Origin: Bradyrhizobium sp. WSM3983
Lineage (GTDB): Bacteria; Pseudomonadota; Alphaproteobacteria; Rhizobiales; Xanthobacteraceae
NCBI RefSeq assembly: GCF_000473045.1
Contig: NZ_AXAY01000005.1
Coordinates: 224,501 to 288,500, forward strand
Reading direction: 5' to 3'
DNA: 64,000 nucleotides
Position 1 is the first letter of the stretch. Each line of letters begins with the position of its first letter. Shown piece by piece: positions 27,185 through 35,947 of this stretch. Below the pieces are notes generated by a model. The model was given only the letters and a program-made list of their open reading frames with translations. It did no database searches and was not told the DNA's origin. The translations under genes were made by a program, and so were the position numbers.

Positions 27185-27227
27185 TTTATTTACCAGAGAC
27201 AACGGAGATTTCTGACTGTCGCCTGGC

Positions 27228-28031
27228 TTAGGCAATGGCCGCGATGTATCGGTCCACCGATGCCGCAAAGGCTGCCTTGGCGCCCGAAGCGATGTTGCGG
27301 CTCCACCAAGCGCCATAGATGCGATCGAAGGGGAGCGGCTCCACAGCGGCTGCAATCCGCCGCACTGCGGCGGCGTTGAGCGGCATGTAGTTCGGATAGG
27401 AATACATGAAGCTGAGGAAGCGGCGGTCCATCGTCACTTGCGCGATATCGCCGGTGAGCAGCGCGCCCTTGCCCTCCACGCCGCGCGAATAGTGTAGCAT
27501 GGTGGCGCCTGCGAAATGGCCGCCGGTGCGCAACAGCAGAACATCGTCCGAGATACGATGTTGATCGCCGGTCCAGTGCACGATCGACGGGTGTGGACGC
27601 GTCACCCATTGCTCGTCGTCAGCGTGAAGATACACCGGCACACCACCGAACGCTTCGCTCCAGTCGGCAAGGGCGCCATAGTAATGCGGGTGCGAGATCG
27701 CGATCGCCGTCAATCCGCCGAGTGATTTGACATGCGCGATCGCCTCTGAGGTTGCCAGCGGGATGCAGTCCCACATCACGCGTCCCTTGCCATCGGGGAT
27801 GAGCAGCGCGCGCTGGCCGATCGCGAAGTTCGGCTCAAGCGCAATGCCGGTGAGGCCGAGATCGTCGCGCCAGACGAGGCGGTGACGTTCGGCGAGCGTC
27901 TCGCGGGTCAGGAAGGTCTGCCCGTTCCAGTTCACATATTGCCGCTCGTCCTCGCAGATCGGACAGGACGCCGGTGGCTGTCCGCTGTCCGGGAATTGCG
28001 CGCCGCAGGTTTCGCAGGTCCAGAGAGGCAT
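27228..28031 (-). CDS. MBL-fold protein with N-terminal zinc ribbon
   Basis: A 267-residue protein. Residues 1-35 carry two CxxC knuckles (WTCETCGAQ and ASCPICEDE), a rubredoxin-like zinc ribbon. The remainder is a metallo-beta-lactamase fold: strands around ALLIPDGKGRVMWDCIP, the motif SHPHYYGAL where HxHxDH is expected, then RTGGHFAGATMLHYS and LLTGDIAQVTMDRRF. Replacement of the D-H of the motif by Y-Y means the second metal site is probably altered. The ATG at 28031 sits just before the ribbon. The reaction is unknown. It is divergent from the MFS carrier gene. Confidence 0.8.
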   Translation of the reverse strand: MPLWTCETCGAQFPDSGQPPASCPICEDERQYVNWNGQTFLTRETLAERHRLVWRDDLGLTGIALEPNFAIGQRALLIPDGKGRVMWDCIPLATSEAIAHVKSLGGLTAIAISHPHYYGALADWSEAFGGVPVYLHADDEQWVTRPHPSIVHWTGDQHRISDDVLLLRTGGHFAGATMLHYSRGVEGKGALLTGDIAQVTMDRRFLSFMYSYPNYMPLNAAAVRRIAAAVEPLPFDRIYGAWWSRNIASGAKAAFAASVDRYIAAIA

Positions 28032-28209
28032 GGCCGTGATCCAGAAAGGAGAACAGGATACCTGTGAGGTGACATCGCCGCCCTCCAATCGCAAGTCCGG
28101 AGGAACCAACGCGATTGGCACATGTTACTTTTCGGTCCGCCCCGGCACAATTGGCCGGCCGTCTCCGCTTGCACGAGACCCCTTTAGTAGCATCACGTTC
28201 AGCGTCTCG

Positions 28210-29409
28210 ATGACATCGCGCCCTTCCTCACCCCGTATCTGGCCTCTCTACGCCGTCAACTTCTTTATGGCCGACATGCAGTCGGGCATCGGACCGTTTG
28301 TCGGCGTGTTTCTCCAGGAGCGAGGCTGGGCGACCGGGCTGATCGGCACGGCGCTGACGATCGGCAATGTCGCGGGCATGCTGGTCACGACGCCGATCGG
28401 CGGCTTCATCGATTCCAGCCGCAACAAGCGGCTGTGGGTGGTCATCCCCGGCATCTGCGTGGTGCTTGCCTCCGCCATCATCCTGATCTCGCAGAATTTC
28501 TGGGCGGTAACGTTCTCGCAGGTGGCGCAATCGCTGGCGAGCGCTGCGATCGTGCCTGCGGTCACCGGCATCACGCTCGGCATCGCCAAGCAAAAAGGTT
28601 TCAACGCGCTGAACGGGCGCAACCAGGCTTTCAACCATGCAGGCAACATGGTGGGCGCGGCGCTGTCGGGCTATCTCGGCTACAAATTCGGCTATGTCGC
28701 CGTATTCGTGCTCGCCGCCGCCTTCGGTGCGATCGCAATCGCTTGCGTGCTGATGATCCCCGCCAAATCCATCGATGATCGCCAGGCCCGCGGCAGCAAG
28801 GAGGACGAGAGCAAGAACCCGCCGGACGCCATGTCCGTCCTCTTCAAGCACAAGCCACTCCTGGTGCTGGCGTTTGCGCTTGCCATCTTCCATCTGGGCA
28901 ATGCGGCGATCATCCCGCTCTATGGCCTTGCGGCGGTGGCCCAGCAACAGGCCAACGGCCCGAGCTTCGTTGCGACCACCGTCGTCATTGCGCAGGGCGT
29001 GATGGTCGTGACGTCGCTGGTCGCCATGCAGGTCGCAGGAAAGCGCAACTACTGGCCGGTCATCCTGGTGTCCTTCATGTTTCTGCCGATCCGCGGCGTG
29101 CTCGCCTTTTTCGTGACGGGATGGTGGGGCGTGGTGCCGATGCAGGTGCTGGATGGCATCGGCACCGGACTGCAGACAGTCGCCGTCCCCGGCATGGTGG
29201 CACGCTCGCTCGATGGCACCGGCCGCATCAATCTCGGCCAGGGCGCCGTGATTACGGTGCAAGGCGTCGGCGCGAGCCTGAGCCCGGCGCTCGGCGGCTG
29301 GATCGCGCAATGGATCGGCTACGGCCCGACCTTCCTGCTACTCGGCTGCTTCGGCCTCGCGTCAATGGCGCTGTGGCTGGCGTTCGGTGCGCACGTGAAG
29401 AAGTATTGA
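28210..29409 (+). CDS. Major facilitator superfamily transporter
   Basis: A 399-residue membrane protein with about 12 helices and the MFS loop 2-3 motif variant TTPIGGFIDSSRNKRL (residues about 61-76). The N-terminal half includes a typical helix-1 start (IWPLYAVNFFMADMQSGIGP), and a cytoplasmic central loop (DDRQARGSKEDESKNPPDAM) separates the halves. It is most like the subgroup annotated as drug or small-molecule exporters. The ATG at 28210 is chosen because it begins a few residues before helix 1; the Shine-Dalgarno is poor. The 178-base space to the MBL gene holds both promoters. Confidence 0.82.
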   Translation: MTSRPSSPRIWPLYAVNFFMADMQSGIGPFVGVFLQERGWATGLIGTALTIGNVAGMLVTTPIGGFIDSSRNKRLWVVIPGICVVLASAIILISQNFWAVTFSQVAQSLASAAIVPAVTGITLGIAKQKGFNALNGRNQAFNHAGNMVGAALSGYLGYKFGYVAVFVLAAAFGAIAIACVLMIPAKSIDDRQARGSKEDESKNPPDAMSVLFKHKPLLVLAFALAIFHLGNAAIIPLYGLAAVAQQQANGPSFVATTVVIAQGVMVVTSLVAMQVAGKRNYWPVILVSFMFLPIRGVLAFFVTGWWGVVPMQVLDGIGTGLQTVAVPGMVARSLDGTGRINLGQGAVITVQGVGASLSPALGGWIAQWIGYGPTFLLLGCFGLASMALWLAFGAHVKKY

Positions 29410-29435
29410 GCCGCGTCCCCTCTCCCCCATTCTTA

Positions 29436-31031
29436 CTAAATCGCCTTGTCGAGCGTCTCGCCGCCCAGGAAGCGCTGGCGCAACTCGCGCTTGAGCAGCT
29501 TGCCGCTGGGGTTTTTCGGCAGGCTGTCGACGAAGATCACGCGTTTCGGCACCTTGAAATGCGCCATCTGGCCCGCGCAGTGCTGGATGACGGCATCTTC
29601 ATCCAGCTTCTCGCCAGTCTTAACCACGACGATTGCGGTAACCGCCTCGATCCAGCGCGGATCGGGCAGGCCGACGACGGCGACTTCGGAGACTGCGGGA
29701 ATACGGTAGACCATCTCCTCGACCTCGCGGCTTGCGACGTTCTCGCCGCCGGTCTTGATCATGTCCTTGACGCGATCGACCACGGTGATGTGGCCTTCGG
29801 CGTCAACGGTGGCGAGATCACCGGAGTGAAACCAACCGCCGGCAAACGACGCCGCGGTCTTCACGGGATCGTTGTAATAGCCGGAGAGCAGATGCGGCGA
29901 GCGGTGCACGATCTCGCCGACTTCGCCGACTTTCACATCCTCCATCCCCGTATTCACTACCCGCGTCTCGACATTGAGCACAGGCTTGCCGGCCGAACCG
30001 GCCTTGCGCAGCTGGTCCTCGGGACGCAGCACGGTCGCGAGCGGCGCGATCTCGGTCTGGCCGTAGAAATTCCAGAACCTGACGTTGGGCAGACGCCGCT
30101 GCAGCTCGAGCAGCACCTCCACCGGCATGATCGAGGCGCCGTAATAGCCCTTCCGAAGCGTTGACAGGTCGGTCTTGTCGAAATTCGGCGAGCGCAGCAT
30201 CGCGATCCAGATCGTCGGCGGCGCGAAGAACGAGGTGATCCTGTGCGCCTGGATCAGCGCCAGAATGTTGTCGGCGGTGGGCTTACCGGTAATGACGCCG
30301 GAGGCGCCGAGATAGACTTGAGGCCCCAGGAACACGTCGAGCTGGGCGCAATGATAGAGCGGCAGCGCGTGCAGGAACTTGTCGTCCACGCTCATGCCGC
30401 CATCGATGATGCAGCTGACATACTGCCACATCACGGCCTCATGGGTCAGCATCGCGCCCTTGGGCAGGGATTCCGTGCCGCTGGTGTAGACGATCTGCGC
30501 GAGATCGCGGCTGTCGACGGAGGCCTCGAGGTACGAGCCGTCGGCATCAAGGAGATCGTTGAAGATGGTGAGACCCGCAGGCGCCGTGGCGGAATCCTCG
30601 CCCGGCAGCCAGATCATCTTTTCGACGGCGCAATCCTTGGCTGATGCCGCACGCGCGGGTTCGACGAAATCCGGTCCCGTCGCGAGCAGCTTCGCGCCGG
30701 AGCTCTTCAGGATGAAATTGATCTCGTCGGAATTGAGCATGAAGTTGATCGGCACCAGCACCGCACCGATCCGCGCCACCGCAAAGCGCAGGGCGGCGAA
30801 GGCGTGCGAATTGCGCGAGAGTACGGCAAGACGGTCGCCCTTCTTGACGCCGAGGCCGAGCAGGCCGCGGCCAAGTCGGTTGCAGATCGCGTCCATCTCG
30901 GCAAAGGTCCAGCTCACGCTGCCGCAGCTCACCGCGAGCTTGGTCGGCTCGCGCCCCGCGGAGCGGCGCAGGAGATCGCCGATGGAGTGCTCGCGCGCTT
31001 TCGAGATGGTGGCTCCGATGTCGCCGGTCAT
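29436..31031 (-). CDS. Acyl-CoA synthetase (AMP-forming, FadD-like)
   Basis: A 531-residue ANL enzyme. The P-loop reads QIVYTSGTESLPKGAMLTHE (a variant of T-G-x-P-K-G seen in some acyl-CoA synthetases), followed by YGQTEIAP (A5), WFHSGDLATVDAEGHITVVD with the A7 Asp, DRVKDMIKTGGENVASREVE (A8 hinge), and the C-terminal catalytic Lys in LPKNPSGKLLKREL. It activates a carboxylic acid to its CoA ester; chain type is not evident. It sits 69 bases downstream of the GntR gene on the same strand, so it may be in that regulon. Confidence 0.87.
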   Translation of the reverse strand: MTGDIGATISKAREHSIGDLLRRSAGREPTKLAVSCGSVSWTFAEMDAICNRLGRGLLGLGVKKGDRLAVLSRNSHAFAALRFAVARIGAVLVPINFMLNSDEINFILKSSGAKLLATGPDFVEPARAASAKDCAVEKMIWLPGEDSATAPAGLTIFNDLLDADGSYLEASVDSRDLAQIVYTSGTESLPKGAMLTHEAVMWQYVSCIIDGGMSVDDKFLHALPLYHCAQLDVFLGPQVYLGASGVITGKPTADNILALIQAHRITSFFAPPTIWIAMLRSPNFDKTDLSTLRKGYYGASIMPVEVLLELQRRLPNVRFWNFYGQTEIAPLATVLRPEDQLRKAGSAGKPVLNVETRVVNTGMEDVKVGEVGEIVHRSPHLLSGYYNDPVKTAASFAGGWFHSGDLATVDAEGHITVVDRVKDMIKTGGENVASREVEEMVYRIPAVSEVAVVGLPDPRWIEAVTAIVVVKTGEKLDEDAVIQHCAGQMAHFKVPKRVIFVDSLPKNPSGKLLKRELRQRFLGGETLDKAI

Positions 31032-31100
31032 GCGTCCCTCCGTGTGATGTCTTTATTTGCTAAGTTTATTGCTTCGAATCTTGCGTCTTGCCTGTTTGCG

Positions 31101-31880
31101 CTATCTGCGCCGGGCCGCCTGCGCGTGCTCCATGTACATGTGCTCGACCGACCGGTCGAGCGAGGCGATCCTCTCGAACCCCCGCCGCCAGTCCTGCAAA
31201 TGCCGGCGCGTCCAGAGGACGCCGACCTCGCAATCACGGCGGCGGATCGCGTCAATGAGATGGCGGTGGGCGGCGACGAGGCGCGGGCCGCCTTCGGCCA
31301 CACCAGTTACGATCATCTCGGTGGTCGGATAGAACAATTGCGCCGCCGGCTCGCGCGCGAGCTGGAGCACGCGGTTCTGCGAGGCCTTTGCGACCAGCAC
31401 GTGGAATTCAGCGTCGCATTCCGCAAGCGCCGCGGGATCGCCAAGCACAGCCTCGCTGCGAGCAAGGTTGTCGGTGAGATCGGCGAGGTTCTCCTCGGTC
31501 GCGCGCTCGACCGCGCCTTCGATGCTGGCGATCTCCAGCGTCATCGAGGCCTCGTAGAGCTCGCGGAACGTCACTTCATGCAGCACCAGCGCGCGACTGA
31601 GGCGGCTCGCGAGCTTGCTGTAGCGCGGCAGGCAGGCATGCAGCCGGCGCGAGGAATCGCGGCTGATCAGTCCGCCCTCCTCCAGCACGCGGATGCCCTC
31701 GCGAATGGTCGATCGGTTGACGCCGAACTGCCGGACAAGATCATGCTCGGTCCCGATGGGATCGCCGGGCTTGATACGGCCATTGACGATCTCGCGTTCG
31801 ATGGCGTCGGCAACCTTCTGATAGGCCGGTGCGACATCGATCGGACGGAAGAGAGGTGCGAGGGGCAAATTCGGCTCCAA
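31101..31880 (-). CDS. GntR-family regulator (FadR/FCD type)
   Basis: A 259-residue regulator with a winged HTH at residues about 18-80 (YQKVADAIEREIVNGRIKPG, then VNRSTIREGIRVLEEGGLIS) and an all-helical FCD domain from about 100 (ELYEASMTLEIASIEGA, then AECDAEFHVLVAKAS and AAHRHLIDAIRRRD, which hold the acidic and His residues used to bind a metal-carboxylate ligand). The palindrome at 31885-31899 begins four bases upstream of its start codon, so it very likely represses itself and the divergent binding-protein gene. Confidence 0.88.
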   Translation of the reverse strand: MEPNLPLAPLFRPIDVAPAYQKVADAIEREIVNGRIKPGDPIGTEHDLVRQFGVNRSTIREGIRVLEEGGLISRDSSRRLHACLPRYSKLASRLSRALVLHEVTFRELYEASMTLEIASIEGAVERATEENLADLTDNLARSEAVLGDPAALAECDAEFHVLVAKASQNRVLQLAREPAAQLFYPTTEMIVTGVAEGGPRLVAAHRHLIDAIRRRDCEVGVLWTRRHLQDWRRGFERIASLDRSVEHMYMEHAQAARRR

Positions 31881-31884
31881 TGGC

Positions 31885-31899
31885 GTTTGTCGGACAAAC
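31885..31899. promoter_or_regulatory. GntR operator, proximal copy
   Basis: GTTTGTC-G-GACAAAC, a perfect 7+1+7 palindrome next to the GntR start codon. The same core, TTTGTCGGACAAA, occurs at 31984-31998. Confidence 0.8.
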
Positions 31900-31983
31900 T
31901 ATAGGATCGGCCTGATAGCGCGTCAAACTGCGTCATTCCTGCCGCATACGCAGCAAATTGACTCCTGCGGAACTCGGCCCTAA

Positions 31984-31998
31984 CTTTGTCGGACAAAG
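31984..31998. promoter_or_regulatory. GntR operator, distal copy
   Basis: CTTTGTC-G-GACAAAG, a perfect palindrome 34 bases before the binding-protein ATG. It is spaced 99 bases from the first copy, so cooperative binding or a small loop is possible. Confidence 0.8.
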
Positions 31999-32032
31999 GG
32001 ACGAAACAGTCCCGCAGGAAGGAAACGTATCC

Positions 32033-33238
32033 ATGAGACCTATCGCGGCACTCGTGTCTGCGGCCGGCTTGCTGTCGGTTGCCCTGGTCGCCCCCGCATC
32101 CGCCCAGCAGACGCCACTCAAGATCGGCCTGCTCTCCGACTTCTCCTCGGTCTATTCCGACATCGGCGGCCAGGGGAATCTCGAGGCCACCAAGATGGCG
32201 ATCGAGGATTTCGGCGGGCAGATGTTCGGCAAGCCGATCGACATGGTTGCGGCCGACGTGCTCAACAAGCCCGACGTCGCCTCCACCATCGCCCGCAAAT
32301 GGTGGGAGACCGAAGGCGTCGACATGATCATCGATCTGCCGACCTCGGCTACTGCGCTCGCTGTAATGGAGCTGTCGAAGCAGTACGAGAAGATCATGAT
32401 CGTGACGGATGCGGCGAGTTCCGACATCACCGGCAAATCCTGCTCGCCCTACACCGCGCACTGGACCTACGACACCTATTCCAACGCCCATACCGTCGGC
32501 AGCGCCATCGTCAAGAATGGCGGCGACAGCTGGTTCTTCCTCACCGCCGACTACGTGTTCGGCCATTCCATCGAGCGCGACACTGGCGATGTCGTGAGGG
32601 CGGCCGGCGGCAAGGTGCTCGGCAGCGTCAAGCATCCGCTCAACACAGCTGATTTCTCGTCCTTCCTGCTCCAGGCGCAGGCCTCCAAGGCCAAGATCAT
32701 CGGGCTTGCCAATGGTGGCGGCGACACCATCAATGCGATCAAGCAGGCCGGCGAGTTCGGCATCGTCGCCGGTGGCCAGAACCTGGCTGCGATCGTGATG
32801 TTCATCTCGGATGTGCACAGCCTGGGGCTCAAGCTGGCGCAGGGCCTAATCATCACCGAGGCCTATTATTGGGACCTCAACGACAAGACCCGCGCCTTCG
32901 GCAAGCGCTTCATGGAGCGCATCAAGCGCATGCCGACAATGAACCAGGCCGCGACCTACAGCGCGACGCTGCATTACCTCAAGGCCGTGCAGGCCGCCGG
33001 CACCAAGGACACCAAGACTGTGATGGCCAAGATGCGCGAGCTTCCGGTGAAGGATGCCTTCACCGACAACGGTAGCTTGCGCGAGGACGGCCGCATGGTG
33101 CACAGCATGTTCCTGTTCCAGGTGAAGAAGCCCGAGGAATCCAAGGCGCCGTGGGACTATTACAAGCTGCTCGCCGAGGTACCGGCCGACCAGGCTTTCC
33201 GTCCGCTGAAGGATGGCGGCTGTCCGCTGGCGAAGTGA
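32033..33238 (+). CDS. ABC-type branched-chain-amino-acid-class binding protein (orphan)
   Basis: A 401-residue exported protein. The signal peptide is cut after ASAQ (about residue 24), and a type I binding fold follows (TPLKIGLLSDFSSVYSDIGG, then KMAIEDFGGQMFGKPIDMVA and HPLNTADFSSFLLQAQASKA). GCAGGAAGGAAACG lies before the ATG at 32033, which I prefer over an upstream codon inside the operator. No permease or ATPase of the Liv class is nearby. Shared control by the divergent GntR/FCD protein suggests that the ligand, or its product handled by the acyl-CoA synthetase at 29436, is a carboxylate (inference). Confidence 0.85.
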   Translation: MRPIAALVSAAGLLSVALVAPASAQQTPLKIGLLSDFSSVYSDIGGQGNLEATKMAIEDFGGQMFGKPIDMVAADVLNKPDVASTIARKWWETEGVDMIIDLPTSATALAVMELSKQYEKIMIVTDAASSDITGKSCSPYTAHWTYDTYSNAHTVGSAIVKNGGDSWFFLTADYVFGHSIERDTGDVVRAAGGKVLGSVKHPLNTADFSSFLLQAQASKAKIIGLANGGGDTINAIKQAGEFGIVAGGQNLAAIVMFISDVHSLGLKLAQGLIITEAYYWDLNDKTRAFGKRFMERIKRMPTMNQAATYSATLHYLKAVQAAGTKDTKTVMAKMRELPVKDAFTDNGSLREDGRMVHSMFLFQVKKPEESKAPWDYYKLLAEVPADQAFRPLKDGGCPLAK

Positions 33239-33361
33239 GCTTGTGGACCTACCTCCTTCCGGGCAGCTCCACGACATTGCATCACGCGGAAAAACCAGCG
33301 AGCACTCCTTCAGAAATTTCTGGATCAGCCCCCTTTCTGATGACCGGTCTCTGCGCTAGGA

Positions 33362-33670
33362 ATGACGACAAGGGCGCAAAGCCCACGCCTGGATCAACAA
33401 CAACGCCAAATGGTCCGGGATGACATATGGGGAGGCAGCGTGAATCTCGCTCGCCGGCGACCTTGGACGAATGCGTTCTCGACGGAAGCGCTGTGCACGC
33501 GTATTCTGGAACGGCATCGCGCCTCCATCCGCGTGCAGAAGCCGCGGCTCGCCGTCGCAAATCTAGCACGCATCACCGGCGCCACTCTCGCGCTCTCCGA
33601 CAAACATAGTTTTCACGCAACCACGCTGCGCCAGCTCGCGGAGATCTCCGGCCTGAGGACTGGCACGTGA
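33362..33670 (+). pseudogene. Remnant of a TetR-type regulator (truncated)
   Basis: The 102-residue frame ends KPRLAVANLARITGATLALS and HSFHATTLRQLAEISGL, which reads like the HTH of a TetR regulator (helix 1, then the H-A-T-T-x-R-Q/D-L-A/S turn), but it stops exactly where the recognition helix (usually M-G-G-L-Y-x-Y-F) should follow. No continuation in another frame is convincing. The preceding residues look unrelated. The 600-base gap (33239-33838) otherwise holds nothing I can support, so this is best read as decay of a former regulator gene next to the ABC operon. Confidence 0.4.
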
Positions 33671-33838
33671 AGCGCGCCAAGTATCGCAAATGCGGCACGT
33701 CGATCGACGGATACATCGATGGCGTCGGCCACTTCGTCAGCGCCGCATTGTCGAGTGGCAGCCTTATCAGCGGATGTACGTCCGGCGGGCTACGCTCGAG
33801 GCCAAAGCCGATGGCACATCCATAGCAAGGATCAGGCG

Positions 33839-34810
33839 ATGAAGCGTTTCCGAATGAGCCAGCAGGAGATCGTTTTCGTTGTCTTCGCGCTGCTGTTCCT
33901 CGTGTTCTCGATCTTCCTGAACGGCTTTCTGACGGCTGAGAACATGCTGACGCTGCTTCAGAACGTGGCAGTGCTCGGCATCCTTGGCCTCGCCATGGCG
34001 ATCGTCGTGATCGGGCGCGGCATCGACATCTCGCTGATCGCGGCCCTCGCGGTGCCCCCGGGGCTCGTGCTTCAGATGGTGCAGAACGGCCATTCGCTGC
34101 CGTTCTCGCTGCTGATCGCGGTGCTGCTCACGATCGCCTTCGGCCTCGTCAATGGCTGGCTGATCGCCTATGCCGAGGTGCCCTCGTTGTTTGCGACGCT
34201 GGCAACGGGCCTGCTGCTCGCCGGGCTAGGACAAGCTGCGCTGTTCCAACTCGACGTCGTGCAATGGAGCCCGGGCATGAACGGCTTCGAACGTCTCGGA
34301 CAGGGCACCGTTCTCGGCATTCCGACCTCGATCTGGATGTTCGCGATCGCCTGCATCGTGGTCGCATTCCTGCTGCGCCAGACCCGATGGGGCGCTTATA
34401 TCTATGCAATCGGCGACAACCCTTACGCCGCGCGCGTTACCGGCATTCCCTCCCGCCCGATCATTGTCCTGCAATATGTGATCACCGCCCTGATCGGCTG
34501 CTTTGCTGGCCTCGTGCTGGCGGCTTCCGTCAATTCGATGCCGACCCGCATCTTCAACTCGACGCTGATCTACGACGTGATCCTGGTCGTCGTGCTGGGC
34601 GGCATAGGGCTATCAGGCGGTCGCGGCGGCGTGCTCAACGTCATCATCGGCACGCTGCTGATCGGCACCATGCTCAACGGCATGACCATCATGGACATCT
34701 CCTACGCCGGGCAAAATCTCATCAAAGGCGTGGTGCTGCTGCTCGCCGTCATCACGGATTCCTTCCTGAATCCGCGCAACGAAGAAACGGCACAGCAAGG
34801 CGACATCTGA
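33839..34810 (+). CDS. Ribose-class (RbsC-like) sugar ABC permease
   Basis: A 323-residue membrane protein with about eight to ten helices. The conserved coupling region of the BPD_transp_2 family reads VLGGIGLSGGRGGVLNVIIG. An N-terminal block (NVAVLGILGLAMAIVVIGRG followed by IDISLIA) corresponds to the G-I-D-L-S-V-G motif. It is the first gene of an operon: permease, binding protein, permease-propeller fusion, propeller protein, ATPase. Two permeases suggest a heterodimeric channel. The ATG at 33839 follows AAGGATCAGG. Confidence 0.85.
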   Translation: MKRFRMSQQEIVFVVFALLFLVFSIFLNGFLTAENMLTLLQNVAVLGILGLAMAIVVIGRGIDISLIAALAVPPGLVLQMVQNGHSLPFSLLIAVLLTIAFGLVNGWLIAYAEVPSLFATLATGLLLAGLGQAALFQLDVVQWSPGMNGFERLGQGTVLGIPTSIWMFAIACIVVAFLLRQTRWGAYIYAIGDNPYAARVTGIPSRPIIVLQYVITALIGCFAGLVLAASVNSMPTRIFNSTLIYDVILVVVLGGIGLSGGRGGVLNVIIGTLLIGTMLNGMTIMDISYAGQNLIKGVVLLLAVITDSFLNPRNEETAQQGDI

Positions 34811-34850
34811 ACGACCGACAAGAACGACGACCATAACCAAGGAGGAAGCA

Positions 34851-35867
34851 ATGAAACATCTTGGCAATCCGACAAAGGCAATCGTTTCCGCACTGGCTCT
34901 CGCGGCACTGACCGGACCGGCTCTCGCCCAGCAGGGCCTGGACGAGCCGTTCCAGAAGCCGTTCAAGGAGGCGCTCGCCGGCAAGACCGTGGCCTATGTG
35001 CCGGTGGCCATGAACTTCGATCTCACCGAGGGCTGGTACGCCGGGCTGAAGAAGGAGCTCGAGCCGTTCGGCGTCAAGTTCGTGATCCGCGATGCCAATT
35101 GGAACACCAATGCCGGCGCCCAGGCCGTCACCTCGCTGATCTCCGAGAAGCCGGCGGTGATGGTGGTGCACAATCCGGACGTGCAGACCTACGCCAAACT
35201 GCTCCAGCGCGCCGAGAACGAGGGCATCTACGTCATCCAGATCAACATGGGCTCGGCCTATCGAAGCTCCGCCTTCGTCGGCGCCAACTGGGTCGAGATC
35301 GGCGAGCGGCAGACCGAAGGCGTCGTCAAGGCCTGCGAGGGCAAGTCGAACAAGATCGCGATCATCCAGGGCGCGCTGTCGGCGGCGGCGAGCGCCTATA
35401 CGCTCAAGGGCGTCGAGAACGTTCTCGCCAAGCATCCGGAGATCAAGGTGGTGTCGAGCCAGGCCGCCGATTGGGACGCCGCCAAGGCCAAGGCGATCAC
35501 GCAAACGGTGCTGAAGCAGAATCCCGATCTCTGCGGCATCGTCGGCTTCTGGGACGGCATGGACATCGGCACCGCAGCCGCGGTCAAGGAAGCAGGTCTG
35601 ACCGGCAAGGTGTTTCTCGCCACCTCAGGCGGCGGCGAGCGCAAGGGCGCCTGCGAGCTGGTCAAGTCCGGCGCGTTCGATCTCAACATGAGCTACGACG
35701 TGCCGACCCAGGCGGCGCAGATGGCCGGCACGATCAAATGGCTGCTGTCGTCGGGCGCGAAGCCCGGCTCGATCAAGGGTTCGGAATACACCACGCTGAT
35801 TCCGATCACCAAGGAGAACGCCGACAGCCAGACGGCCTGCTGGAATCTCAGCGACCTGAAGAAATAG
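34851..35867 (+). CDS. Sugar-type ABC periplasmic binding protein
   Basis: A 338-residue exported protein with a signal peptide cut after ALAQ (about residue 27) and a Peripla_BP_4 (ribose/xylose-binding) fold: GKTVAYVPVAMNFDLTEGWY, then NTNAGAQAVTSLISEKP, NKIAIIQGALSAAASAYTLK and FLATSGGGERKGACELVKSG. AAGGAGG precedes the ATG. Two lobes and the central NWNTN segment are as in sugar binders, but the ligand is not deducible; the propeller proteins in the operon suggest a sugar acid, lactone or related ester. Confidence 0.88.
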   Translation: MKHLGNPTKAIVSALALAALTGPALAQQGLDEPFQKPFKEALAGKTVAYVPVAMNFDLTEGWYAGLKKELEPFGVKFVIRDANWNTNAGAQAVTSLISEKPAVMVVHNPDVQTYAKLLQRAENEGIYVIQINMGSAYRSSAFVGANWVEIGERQTEGVVKACEGKSNKIAIIQGALSAAASAYTLKGVENVLAKHPEIKVVSSQAADWDAAKAKAITQTVLKQNPDLCGIVGFWDGMDIGTAAAVKEAGLTGKVFLATSGGGERKGACELVKSGAFDLNMSYDVPTQAAQMAGTIKWLLSSGAKPGSIKGSEYTTLIPITKENADSQTACWNLSDLKK

Positions 35868-35947
35868 GCCGGCGCCGACGCTTGAGGTCCCCGGGGGCTG
35901 TTCAGGTCCCCGGGAATCTCGCTCCCACTTTCCCCTGCCCCGCTGGA

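Noticed and set aside
33239..33838. Possible CRISPR or tandem repeat array in the long gap
   Set aside because: No repeated unit of 20 bases or more with regular spacing is present here or elsewhere in the window.
35099..35947. In-frame upstream extension of the permease-propeller fusion into the binding-protein gene
   Set aside because: The extension is an Arg/Gly-rich out-of-frame reading of the binding-protein gene; the permease fold begins at 35948.
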